Source of the DNA: Diplonema japonicum
Lineage: Eukaryota; Euglenozoa; Diplonemea; Diplonemida; Diplonemidae
NCBI GenBank assembly: GCA_964019335.1
Contig: OZ025671.1
Coordinates: 186,001 to 250,000, forward strand
Reading direction: 5' to 3'
DNA: 64,000 bases
The position numbers and the translations under genes are program-made. Below, in pieces: positions 20,120 through 29,299 of the stretch. Each line of letters starts with the position of its first letter. The first letter of the stretch is position 1. Below the pieces are notes generated by a model. That model saw only the letters and a list, made by a program, of their open reading frames with translations, had not been told where the DNA came from and did not search any database.

Positions 20120-21395
20120 TTAGGACCTTCGGGCCATTGTGTCCGCCTTCTGCACGAGCCTCATGAGAAGCTTCTTCTGCGAGAGACGGAAGGTGACGAT
20201 CATGCGCATACGGAAGCTTGTAGAAGGTTCCGAGAGGACAGCGTGGTCCTCCCTGCGGATAGAAAATAAAAACCATATTCTTCCCCCCCTCTCCATATCC
20301 ATACCGTGGTGTTGTGTGATACTTTTCAAGCTCCTTATGAAGGATGTCTATGAGAAGACTGAAAGGGTCGCCCTTAGAGGCGATGCGAAGCGCTGCTATG
20401 AACTGAGGGGGGAAAGGTTTAAGCGACGTGAGGCAGTATTGGGTAGAAGGATCGTGGTTAGAGGCTCGCAAGGACTTCCTCACAGCAGTGGTGAGCTTTT
20501 TGCTGACATGTGACAACGATACATCAACACAGTCCTGGCTGTTCTCCTCCAATGCGAACCCATGGTGCAAGAAATAAATGTAGTTCCGCTGCCCGTAATT
20601 CTCGAAAACCTGTTCTCCAGACGAGAAGCTCCAAGCGGCGTATGTGTTTGCAAAGCCGCTCATGTCTTTTGTTGTGTGGATCTTGTTTGGGTCAGGGCCC
20701 TCTTTGCAGTTGACCATATCAAGAAATGGTACAAAATTAGGCCTTCCGCCCACCCATATACTCCTTGTGTTGTAGATGCTCTGTGCCCACTCAAACATCT
20801 CCCACGTCACGTCAATGGGAAGAAAGAAATCTTTCCTTTTAAGAGTGCGGAATGTGTTTCTCCATTGCCTGGTGTCTTCAATGGTCTTATCCTCGATGTC
20901 CGTTCCCTTCAGTTCGGAAAATTCCGACTTCGAGTAGAAGTGTGGGGTGTCCATCACCGTTGGTATGGTGTTGATGTAAGGGTGGTAGAAGGAGTTCTTC
21001 CCCTTTACAAACTTCTCGCTGAGGAGGAATATAATCAGCCTTGTGCTTTCCTGGACGTTGGCCGTGGCTTTGTACAGACCCGGGTCCATTTCTTTCATGT
21101 TTTGCACGGATAGAAGCAGTTTTTTCGGGATTTTTAGGTAAAGCTCGCCTTCTCGGATCTTCTGGGTTGCGTAGACACCCCATGCACCACCTGTTTCTTG
21201 GGCGCCCCGGACCTCGAGTTTCAGTTTCTCTCCGTCTTTCTCATAGTTTTCTTTGAACCACGCGTTGAAGTACGCTATTCGTGTGGGGTCGTTCTCTGTC
21301 TGGCCTGTCACGTAGCCCTTTTTTAAACCATTGCCGCTGGGCAGCTGCGTCAACGTGGAGATGGCTACCAGTAGTGTAATGACTGGCTTCGCCAT
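20120..21395 (-). CDS. SET-domain protein methyltransferase with N-terminal signal sequence (SETD3/SETD4/LSMT-like)
   Basis: Exons 21395-20305 and 20252-20120 give 407 residues, with a 52-nt intron (GTATGG...CCGCAG). Splicing replaces a low-quality read-through tail with REDHAVLSEP followed by a helical segment ending RLSQKKLLMRLVQKAD, the usual Rubisco-LSMT substrate-binding C-terminus. The SET core spans about 58-285: GGAWGVYATQKIREGELYL, FVPFLDMVNC, then GEQVFENYGQRNYIYFLHHG. The usual Asn-His of the SET knot reads Asn-Cys (229-230), which could affect activity. MAKPVITLLVAISTLTQLPS looks like an ER signal peptide, unusual for this mainly cytosolic/nuclear or plastid family. The substrate cannot be told. 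Confidence 0.8.
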
Positions 21396-22544
21396 TTTCT
21401 TTTTCTTTTCTTTTTTCTTTTAAAAATTCACAGTTTTTATTTCCCTTAGTTGTGAAAAAGTCGTGTTTCAGCAAGAAAATTGGACTCTGATTCCAAAGAC
21501 ACCAATATTCCCCATTGATATGGCGCCCGGCCCGCAGCGGAGAACCTCCGGAAATCCGTAGTTACCCAGACCCAATAAGTTGTAATTTTCGGGCGCAATA
21601 TAAAAAAAAAAAAAAAAGAAACACAGTTGTGGTAGTGAGGGAAGAAAAAAAAAAAAGAAGAAATCTTTCAGAAAAAAAATGGGGGGTGGTGGGGTGTGGG
21701 GGGAAAGGATTCATTTAAACTTTGTCTTTCTCTCTCTCTTTTTTCTTTTCAAAACCTTAGGAGGGGGGGGGGAGGGTTTTCCCCCCCCCACCCTTAGAGT
21801 TCTTTTGAGCGCTACCGTTAAAAAGACGCTGTGTTACTATTGCTGTTGCTGTTGTTGTTTTTGCTCTTCCTTTTCCTTTTTTAGTTCCCCTCTCCCCATT
21901 TATTTCTTCTTTTTTTCTTTTTTTTCTCTTTCCTTCTTCTCCAATCCTTTTCCGAAAATTTAAATAGAACAATGAAAAGCGACAGGTGAAGACCACGTAA
22001 AAGAAAACGAAAAAAAAAAAAAGAAGAAAACAAATTGCAATGTATCTCCAAGCTAGTGGCTAGGGTTGGAAGAACCACTCCTCTTCTGTGCTGAATGCTG
22101 CTCACATTGCAAAGTACAAGACAGGAAGGGAGGTTTGGCTTTTGGAGTAATTTTAGACTAACGTGTAATGAACCTCAGTATTACCTTATTAGCAGTAAAT
22201 AACTATTCTTTTTACAAAGACCCCGGAGCGGCATTCCAACAACACACTAGAGATACGGAGCAGTACAAAAAAAAAGGGGGGTTTGTCAATCTCTTGTAAA
22301 GGGGGAAGGGACTTTCTTTTTTTTTTTCTTTTTTTTTTTTTTTAAATTCCCACCTAGATCAAAGGGGAACAGATGACGGAGGATCGATTGATTAGCAATC
22401 GTTGAATTTTGTGTTCTTTTTTTTTTTTTTTCCCTTCCCCCCCTTATTTTTTATTCTCAATGACAATGCGAGGAAGGAGAAAAAAAATTAATAAGAGGAT
22501 TGAACGGGAAGGCCGGGGGGGGGGGGAGGGACTGTTTCAGAACC

Positions 22545-22576
<32 letters not shown>

Positions 22577-22642
22577 CAACACTCGAGCAACAAATTAAAG
22601 TTCAATTTTCTTTTCCCCTTTTTTTTCCTCGTTCCAAACCAC
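21396..22642. other. Intergenic, 1.25 kb, low-complexity
   Basis: Dominated by A/T and some C/G runs. A short inverted repeat lies at 21518-21601. A patch of normal composition at 22030-22260 has no convincing frame. Confidence 0.45.
21518..21601. repeat. Short inverted-repeat element, 84 bp
   Basis: ATATGGCGCCCG (21518-21529) pairs with CGGGCGCAATAT (21590-21601), 11 of 12 positions. The segment is GC-rich inside A/T-rich DNA. It may be a tiny MITE or a structured RNA. Confidence 0.4.
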
Positions 22643-23343
22643 TCAGCTGAACAGTGCAAGTAGCTGCTCTTTCCGGGTGCCAACCGTGTTGGGGTCGCCA
22701 GTAACATCGCCGAAAACTCCTTGAGGGGACGTTGGGCTGGTCATTGAGGAACAATTCGTGCCCTGTCTGTCCAAATCACTTTCAGAGCCGGTGCTCTCAG
22801 AGTCCTCTACAACAGCCTTCTTCTCTTTTTTCCGAGATTTCTTCTCGCTTGTTCGTCCGTCCCGTTTCTTCGACTCCCGTTTCAGCCAAGATTTAAATGT
22901 TGGTGGTTTCTTAGAACCACATGACTCCATTCGTGCATACTTCCCCTTTATAACCTCTATTACCACCTGGTCATCTGTGTTCTCTGCAGGCCGACACACT
23001 CCCTTCTTAGGTTTTGCTTCCAGGTACTTTTTTTTATTTTTATTTTTTTGTTTGGGTGTTGGTGGCATACCTCCCTCGCCCTTTCGTTCCCCATCTTGTC
23101 CATCCATCTGACCTCGTCAGGCCCCCACTTGTCCAGGTTTAAGCTCTTCACTTTTGAAATGTGGGTTCCCAAATTTCTGTGAATCCCGGAGCACCTGATG
23201 CACACGAAAATCCCCCAGTTGACGACAGCCCAACGGGGTGCGTTTGCAGAGCAGTCCATACACTCCGAGTTCCCAGAATCTTTGGTCATGGAAATGAGGA
23301 GGCTGCTGAGCTGCTCTGGGGTTGAGTCCGGGTTAATCTTCAT
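22643..23343 (-). CDS. ArfGAP-domain protein (SMAP-like)
   Basis: Exons 23343-23071 and 23026-22643 give 218 residues, with a 44-nt phase-0 intron (GTATGC...AAAAAAG). The N-terminal ArfGAP domain has the zinc finger Cys28-x2-Cys31-x16-Cys48-x2-Cys51 followed by SGIHRNLGTHISKVKSL, where Arg56 is the predicted arginine finger. The domain continues across the intron as REYLEAKPKKG. The tail is basic then Ser/Thr-rich (SKKRDGRTSEKKSRKKEKK) without other domains. ArfGAPs stimulate GTP hydrolysis on Arf GTPases during vesicle budding. SMAP-like is the closest guess from size and layout. Confidence 0.88.
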
Positions 23344-23450
23344 TATTTTTTTTTTTTCCTCTCCCCCCTTTTTTTTTTTTTTTTTTTTTTTGTTACATAT
23401 ACAATGGGGGGGACAAAAAAATAAACAAAAAAACAAAAAAAGAAAACCAC

Positions 23451-24709
23451 CTAACGTGTCGGGTTGTTTTTGTCCGGAACCATAGCATTTTTGTCCATTT
23501 CCATTGCCATTTCAGCTGCTATTCTGTTCCCTTCGTCAAGAGCTCGTCTTTGAGCTTCTTCTTCCGCTTCAAAGAGATACCCAAGCTCCTTGTAGGCAAT
23601 CTTCTCAGCTGCATCGTGGTTGCACAGGCGCTGCCTCTCCCTGACGACCTTGCGGGCCAGCTCGCGCATGGTGTTGAAGTGAAGCGGGAGAATCTTTAAA
23701 AGTGCGGCTGAATAAATTGGTACATTTTGTGTCACCATACCATCATTGGCCCCCAGCGACGCTAGGTGGTCCAGCCTGTCAACCCCAAAGTCGACCAGCT
23801 TCTGGAAGTAGCCATATCGGGCGTATTCCAGTTCGTTGATGATAATTTCAACATCCTTTTTTTTTTTTTTTTTAAACTCCCTTCTTTTTCTTACCTTTGC
23901 ACCTCTCCCCCTATATATCCACGCAGGCCTCTCATCAAAGCGCTTCGGGACACTATCACTTTCGATGACTGGTTCTACTTGCGATGGGTGCGCGTCGAAG
24001 CGCACACCGTTTAACCGGACCTTTTTTTTATTCTTCTTTATTTTATTATTTTCCATCCTTTCTTACCTGTGCTGGCGAATCGGGTGCACTTCCAGGGACG
24101 CTTGTGATGACACCAAGCGTACCTTGCGGGATCACCTGACTGTTGCGGAGGACGATTCGCTTCACAGCACGCACTGCACCACCCACAAGGAACTGAAAAT
24201 GTTTGATTTTTTTTTTTTTTTTTTTAAATTTCTCACACCAGAGGTACAAAGTCCAAGGTAATGTGGTGTATCAGTGAGGTGCGGTGGTCTCGTGCCACGA
24301 TGACCCTTTGGAAGTCACCGCTGTTCCTGATGCCGACTCCGTTGCATCGCCGTATCGTGCGGCCTTTGTACTTTCCTAGCCCCGCTGCCTCTGCAGGGGA
24401 CCCTTTGTCCACAGCTGTGATCATCAGGGAGTCCGTGTACACGAACCCATATCGCCTGGTGGCAGGGTCTTTCTGGACAACTATTTCATCATAAGATATC
24501 TGGGTGAACCCGCCTTGCTCGGGGTGTAGCACGCTGGTCACAAACGGCAGCATCTGTGACGCGCCAATCATGAACCCTAACATCATCACCCACACGCACG
24601 CACCCCATCTTCTGTAGGTTCTGTGTAGGTCCCATTTCTCTTCTGTATCTTCATAATCAGACAGCAGATCCTGTTCTTTACGTTTTTTTCTACGGTGCTT
24701 GCTTGCCAT
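23451..24709 (-). CDS. Membrane-anchored PDZ-domain protein
   Basis: Four phase-0 exons, 24709-24239, 24192-24067, 24020-23895 and 23855-23451, give 375 residues. Introns are 46, 46 and 39 nt with GTGTGA or GTAAGA donors; the last two end in an A-run plus AG. A basic start (MASKHRRKKRKE) is followed by one TM span at about 35-60 and a PDZ domain at about 85-157 (DSLMITAVDKGSPAEAAGLG, GRTIRRCNGV). Exons 2 and 3 form a beta-rich segment, and exon 4 is a charged helical tail. Its place in the cell (ER, Golgi or mitochondrion) cannot be told, and no protease domain accompanies the PDZ. The exon chain is supported by consistent phase. Confidence 0.75.
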
Positions 24710-24798
24710 GAGATATCCAATCTAGACGCAGCACATTGGGCCCTGTTATGAGTTAAACGTGGGGAATGAAAAAAAAAAACGGGGGGGGTTTTTTTTTT

Positions 24799-25392
24799 TC
24801 ATTCAAGCGGGAGAAGCTCTTTGAGCTGCGACTTAATCTTTTTGTAGTAGTTGGCTTTCAAGAGGAGTTCTTCCGCGGCCTCCCAGTCACGCTGGGCGAG
24901 CTTTTCCGTAATGGTGTTGAAGATGTTTGCGTATAGCTGGTCGTTGTCTTGTCCGATCTTTCTCAACATTTCATAGTCGTCTTCGTTCTCGTTCATTTCG
25001 ATTTTTGTCTCGAGCATATCTGTGAGAAAGTCGTCGTCCAGCTTGTCTGCTAGCTCTTCAGCGCGTTCTTCGCAGTTGATGTCTCTGCCGCTTTCCAAGA
25101 ACACGATTAAGCAAGCTCTGGAGTAGTCGTCGATTAGCGTAGAGTAATCGGTGTTGCACTTGGCCGACACTTCCAAGAACAGGTCTCTTACTTCGTCGTC
25201 TTCGCCGCCAGCTTTGTCCGGATGATATATTTTTTGCATTTCTTTCATTTTTCCTTTCAAGTCATCGCCGATCTCAAACTTTCTTTCAATCTTCAAGGCC
25301 TCGAATGCGTCAGCACCCAAGATCCTCTTCCCCTCCACTATAGACTCCGAAACGCTTAGCCATCTCTTTCCTGCAATACACCTGCGTAACAT
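24799..25392 (-). CDS. HSCB: HscB/Jac1-type mitochondrial iron-sulfur co-chaperone
   Basis: A single exon of 197 residues. A short basic presequence (MLRRCIAGKRWLS) precedes a J-domain with the HPD motif at 57-59 (QKIYHPDKAG) and the C-terminal three-helix HscB bundle (LFLEVSAKCNTDYSTLIDDY and onwards, ending KIKSQLKELL). HscB/Jac1 delivers the ISCU scaffold to mitochondrial Hsp70 for Fe-S cluster transfer. The metazoan N-terminal Cys finger is absent. This gene and OXA1 show a functional mitochondrion with the ISC pathway. The start lies directly after a long poly-A leader. Confidence 0.85.
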   Translation of the reverse strand: MLRRCIAGKRWLSVSESIVEGKRILGADAFEALKIERKFEIGDDLKGKMKEMQKIYHPDKAGGEDDEVRDLFLEVSAKCNTDYSTLIDDYSRACLIVFLESGRDINCEERAEELADKLDDDFLTDMLETKIEMNENEDDYEMLRKIGQDNDQLYANIFNTITEKLAQRDWEAAEELLLKANYYKKIKSQLKELLPLE

Positions 25393-25830
25393 TTTTTTTT
25401 TTTTTTTTTTTTTTTTTTTCCCTTTTCCTTCTTCCCCCCGTTCTGTTTTCTGATTCGAGTGAAAAAAAAAAAAAAAAAAAAAGAAAAAGGGAAAAAAAAG
25501 AAATGAATATTTAGTATAAAGCGTATGGGAAGAAAAAAAGAAGAAAAGAATTAAAAAAAAAAAAAAAAATAAGAATGGGAATCCATTCAGAAATCCGGTG
25601 ATATTTGGCTTTGGGGTGGTTGGGGCTATGAGGGTATTTGAGAATAAAAAAGGGATGGGTCCTCCATTGCCTCTTTCTTATTTTCTTTTTTAAATGGTCC
25701 GGACTGTCAAGGCTATGAGCATTTTTGTCCAGCCGGACATGTCTTGTAGTGTACAAAGCTAATTGGAAATAAATTTTCTACGATGCTTCCCTTTTGGAAA
25801 AAAAGGAAATTCACGCCAGCCCCTCACGTT
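25393..25830. other. Intergenic between HSCB and duplicated block A
   Basis: A/T runs, then a patch of balanced composition near 25580-25800. A small stem is possible near 25698-25738 (GTCCGGACTG against CAGCCGGAC). No gene seen. Confidence 0.4.
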
Positions 25831-27832
25831 GAGAGTACCCTTGATGAATCAGTGTGGAGGTCAGATATCTGTGAGTGCTTTTGTTTTGTTTTGCGGGCAT
25901 ACGTTCGTGCGTGACAGGATGGCTGTGCTGGTTGCGACGAAGTCCTCCTCCCCCACATAGCAGGAGCCTTTCCCCACTTCCCAGAAGTAGCCGATGAGCC
26001 CTTGCAAAACGGCGATGGCATCCGAAGGGTTCAGGTACGCGGCGGAGTAGCCCATGGAGGCGAGGGAGACGGCGATGAACTTCACGTCCCTGCTGTGCAC
26101 CACGATCGGGCACCTCAAGCCCTCCCCCGCCGTCCCCGCTGTCTCCTCCACCACCTTTTTCGCAAGGGACACGAGACACGGAGGCCCCGCGTTCAAGACG
26201 TACACCGCGAACCCCCAGTCCTTCTCCTGCAAGAGCTCTACCTGTGCCCGGAAGTAGCACCGCTTCACCTCGTCCCGACACTTCTCGGGAACGTTGTCCA
26301 GGAAGACCCCGAGCCCCATCGGGAGCACGCAAGGATGTGTCACCCCTTGCACCTCCGCCGCCGTGAAGATGCACTTGTACAGGTTCTTCACCCGCTCGTA
26401 GAAGTCCGTCTTCTCCCGAGGACCCTTCCAGTCCTCGAACTTCCCCCGCAGCGGCTGCGTCGCCTCCCACTTGGCCGACACCGTGAAGTACTTGCTCCCC
26501 TCCACCACTGTGCTCAGGTCCGTGCAGAAGTCGATCCCCGCCGCCGTGAGGAAGGTCAGAGGCCGCTCCGTTTTCCCGCACAGCTGGTTCGACACCCCCT
26601 CTGCTCCCCCCACCATGAAGTAGCCCTTCTGGGTCTGGCACACGCTGCTCGACAACTCGTTCAGTGAAGTCGCCAGCACCCGATTCACATGATCCTCGTC
26701 CTTGAACCCGTACCCCTTGAAGTCCCGCCGCACCTTCTCGATGAAGGCTTGGTGTTCCGAATCGATTTGTGGTGCGTGTTCCAACTGTTTCAGAGAGATC
26801 TCTGCGCTCTGTTGTGTTGTGTTGTGTTGTGTTGTGTTGTGTTTGTAAAAGAAAAATAAATAACAAACAAACCTCCAGCTTGCCTTGGTAACGGTCCTTC
26901 TGATATGCCCATTTCTCGTACTCCTGTACCTCCTCACTGTGGGGTTTTTGTGTTGGTCGTTTCTTTTTTTTCTATTTTTCTCTTCTTCTTCCTCTCGTCC
27001 GCTCACACACCTCGTTGACTTCTCACTCACCTCCTTCGGGCTCGCGAGGAGGTCCTGCAGCAACCCCATGCACCGCTTCATACATTCCTCCAACATGGAC
27101 CTCAGGTGTATCGTCTGCTCGGGCTTCCCGATCTCCGCAAGGGCTTGAACCCGCCGGTCTGAATAGTAAGCGACGTGCTTCGTGGTGAGGGCCGCCAGGG
27201 AGGTGTAGAAGGCCGGGGGAAAGGCCGAGGGGTCACACACAACACGACCAGATGCCTCCAGGTCCCGCGCCTCCGCCACCGTCATCGAGAAGGTGCAGGA
27301 ACCCCACACCGCAAGGGGGTCCTCTTCCCCCTCCCCCTCCCCACACCGAATCCCCTGCGCCCTCATCGTCTCCATCATCGTCTCCGCATTGATGCGCAGC
27401 TCCCTCCGCGGGTCCTCTGCCGCCTGCTCCTCCAAACTCTTCTCCAGCTGCACGTCCGGTAGCCGTCCAATCCGTGTCCTTTCATCCTCTTCTTCTTCCC
27501 CTCCGCCCCTCCCCTTCCTCCCCAAGAGCCGCAGGAGCGTCGTAGTCGGCCGCAGCCGCTTGTCGTACGCCCGCACACACCCGCAGATCGCGTGCGTGTT
27601 GTACGCCGCCCCGCTGTGCACAGGGCCCGTCTTCCCCCGTACCTTGTACGAGCTGAACCCTCCCAGGCCCGCGAACGCCTTCCGCAGCCCCGTCTCCGCT
27701 TCCCCCTCAAGCTCCCCGTACACGTATAGCTCGTTCCCTTCCTCTACTGCGATGCGCTGCATGGTTGCCCCACCCTTTCCTTGTCATGGGAATAGTTAAA
27801 GGGGGTGTCCAAAGATGGAAGGAACAAAGTAG
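25831..27832. repeat. Segmental duplication, copy A (2,002 bp)
   Basis: Starts at GAGAGTACCC and ends at GGAACAAAGTAG. It matches 31451-33452 at a constant offset of 5,620 bp, with no difference found by eye or in translations of both strands. It spans one whole gene with introns plus 30 bp downstream and 70 bp upstream. Sequence outside the block is unrelated. No inverted ends or target-site duplications are visible. Confidence 0.92.
25861..27762 (-). CDS. GC-rich duplicated gene, copy A: 579-residue unknown protein with macro-domain-like C-terminus
   Basis: Three phase-0 exons, 27762-27031, 26932-26873 and 26808-25861. Introns are 98 nt (GTGAGT...GTGAG) and 64 nt (GTTTGT...CAACAG, with a pentanucleotide repeat at its 3' end). 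The N-terminal ~240 residues are unfamiliar. The C-terminal third (HPCVLPMGLGVFLDN; LNPSDAIAVLQG; CYVGEEDFVATSTAILS at ~523-570) resembles, from memory, a macro/PARG-like family seen in amoebal-pathogen effectors; this is unverified. Base composition is strikingly GC-rich for the window, suggesting transfer or recent arrival. An identical copy lies 5,620 bp away. Long open frames on the other strand and frames are by-products of GC bias. Confidence 0.75.
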   Translation of the reverse strand: MQRIAVEEGNELYVYGELEGEAETGLRKAFAGLGGFSSYKVRGKTGPVHSGAAYNTHAICGCVRAYDKRLRPTTTLLRLLGRKGRGGGEEEEDERTRIGRLPDVQLEKSLEEQAAEDPRRELRINAETMMETMRAQGIRCGEGEGEEDPLAVWGSCTFSMTVAEARDLEASGRVVCDPSAFPPAFYTSLAALTTKHVAYYSDRRVQALAEIGKPEQTIHLRSMLEECMKRCMGLLQDLLASPKEVSEKSTRCVSGREEEEEKNRKKRNDQHKNPTVRRYRSTRNGHIRRTVTKASWRFVCYLFFFYKHNTTQHNTTQQSAEISLKQLEHAPQIDSEHQAFIEKVRRDFKGYGFKDEDHVNRVLATSLNELSSSVCQTQKGYFMVGGAEGVSNQLCGKTERPLTFLTAAGIDFCTDLSTVVEGSKYFTVSAKWEATQPLRGKFEDWKGPREKTDFYERVKNLYKCIFTAAEVQGVTHPCVLPMGLGVFLDNVPEKCRDEVKRCYFRAQVELLQEKDWGFAVYVLNAGPPCLVSLAKKVVEETAGTAGEGLRCPIVVHSRDVKFIAVSLASMGYSAAYLNPSDAIAVLQGLIGYFWEVGKGSCYVGEEDFVATSTAILSRTNVCPQNKTKALTDI

Positions 27833-28554
27833 TTAGTGACGTGACGGGAGAAAGCTCGTTGGTATCATTTAAAAAAAACATGATAGCACGTCCAACAGAA
27901 AACCTTTTGAGACCACCAACCCAGAAAACCTAATAAATGAGGTGGGAAACCTCTTTATTACACAAATCTGGGATTCGGCATCGCTCACCTGGTTGGAATT
28001 AAGGAATACAACCTTTCATAATAGTTACGCTAGTTTTCTTTTCTTTTTTCTCTCTTTTTTTTTTTTGCTTCCTCCTTGTCCTGAGTAGAAGCTCGTTGGC
28101 AGACGGCTTAAATACCTTCAAAGGAGAACGAGGAAATCGAATAGAAGTTCTATTAATCTGAAACAAAAGAAAATAACTATGATAGGAACGAAGTGGTTAG
28201 CAACGGTCCGCCTAAAAAAAACCCCCCCCTGTCTAACTCCTGCTTTAAAATAACCACTTGAGAAAAAAAGAGTGCAATCATCTCTCTGTAAAACTTACAA
28301 TGAAATAAATTTCTCGTTGTGTATTCTTTTTCTCTTTTTCATTTTCAAGGTCATACAAAAAAAAAAGTGAGTTGAATAAGGGGAAAAAAAAATACAAAAA
28401 AAACGAGACTGTTAACCGTCTGGTACTACACAATTAAAGGCCGCTTTTACAAAGACCAGCCAACATGAAGATAGGGGGAAAAAAATACAAAAAAAACTCA
28501 AAATACAGGACAAGCCCCCCCGCTAGAGGGCCGCCCTATGGGGGGGGGGGGGGT
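27833..28554. other. Intergenic with dispersed repeat copy R2
   Basis: The unique flank of copy A, A/T-rich, carrying R2 at 28176-28212 and a small stem near 27940-27960 (AATAAATGAGG / CCTCTTTATT). No gene seen. Confidence 0.4.
28176..28212 (-). repeat. Dispersed ~37-bp motif, copy R2
   Basis: Matches R1 and R3 with one internal substitution. It lies in the spacer between duplicated block A and a retroelement remnant. Confidence 0.75.
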
Positions 28555-29148
28555 CTATCTGTTAATACTCCCCTTCTGGAGCATTGCTTTCATCCCGATC
28601 GTGGCTGTGAGCATCTTGCGAAGTCGAGTGATGCGATCCCGCTTGTAGGCGGCCTTCAAATCCATCAGCTTGTCGTGCGTGGACTGGGTAGCAAAAATGG
28701 GCCTCCTGGAAAAGCCTATAGCTGCCTTTCCTCCTATGGCGATGAGGGACTTCACCCTTTTCTGCTCATCCGCTGGGAAGGGGCGTCGCTTCTTCCGTGC
28801 CCTGCACGCTGCGTTTATCTTTACGATTAGGGCCTTGATTCTGCGTGCCCTATATTCCAGCAGGCCTCCTAATGATTTACCGGTCGTCCATTCGAAGTCA
28901 ATGGCTAGCTCCACCGCCGACACCTCCGAGGTGGTGTCCTTCTCCACCCAGCGCAGCTGTGACAACCATTGTAGCAGCGGGTTCAGGTACTGGGACAGGA
29001 CCCCACCCACTCCTTCGAGCTCGCCTGCTATCGGAACGGGGCATCTCTTTCCTACTACATTTCGTTCCCACGGTAGCGCCCCCCAAAAAAAAAAAAGTGC
29101 AATGATAGCATTCGAATTAATCAGAATTCGTGTGAAAGACGCTGACAA
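28555..29148 (-). pseudogene. Retroelement C-terminal remnant (1)
   Basis: An open frame of 197 codons without a convincing N-terminus. The segment PLLQWLSQLRWVEKD followed by VELAIDFEWTTG resembles the tail of reverse-transcriptase polyproteins of protist non-LTR elements (a WxxLxxLxW then ELxxDFExxTG pattern). The same pattern recurs at 42880-43386 in different surroundings. The downstream part is Arg/Lys-rich. No RT core or endonuclease is present, so this is a truncated copy. The assignment is from memory of such elements. Confidence 0.5.
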
Positions 29149-29299
29149 CCACCGCCCTTGAGGCTAGCTGGGCAGTGGGAGCATCTATCACAATCCGAAG
29201 CGCAGTGTTGGGAATTAGGTAAATCACGTGACTACTCGCACACTACACAAGCGGGGAGGTGTTATAATCGTATGTGACTGAGCACCCGAACAACTCGCT

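Noticed and set aside
25811-26866. Long Gly/Arg-rich minus-strand frame and a 221-codon plus-strand frame inside the duplicated block (also in copy B)
   Set aside because: They overlap exon 3 of the duplicated gene in other frames, and their composition is what a GC-rich third position produces.
26809-26872. Pentanucleotide (GTTGT)n tract as a telomeric or satellite array
   Set aside because: Only about six units, and it lies inside intron 2 just before the acceptor, so it is a local microsatellite.
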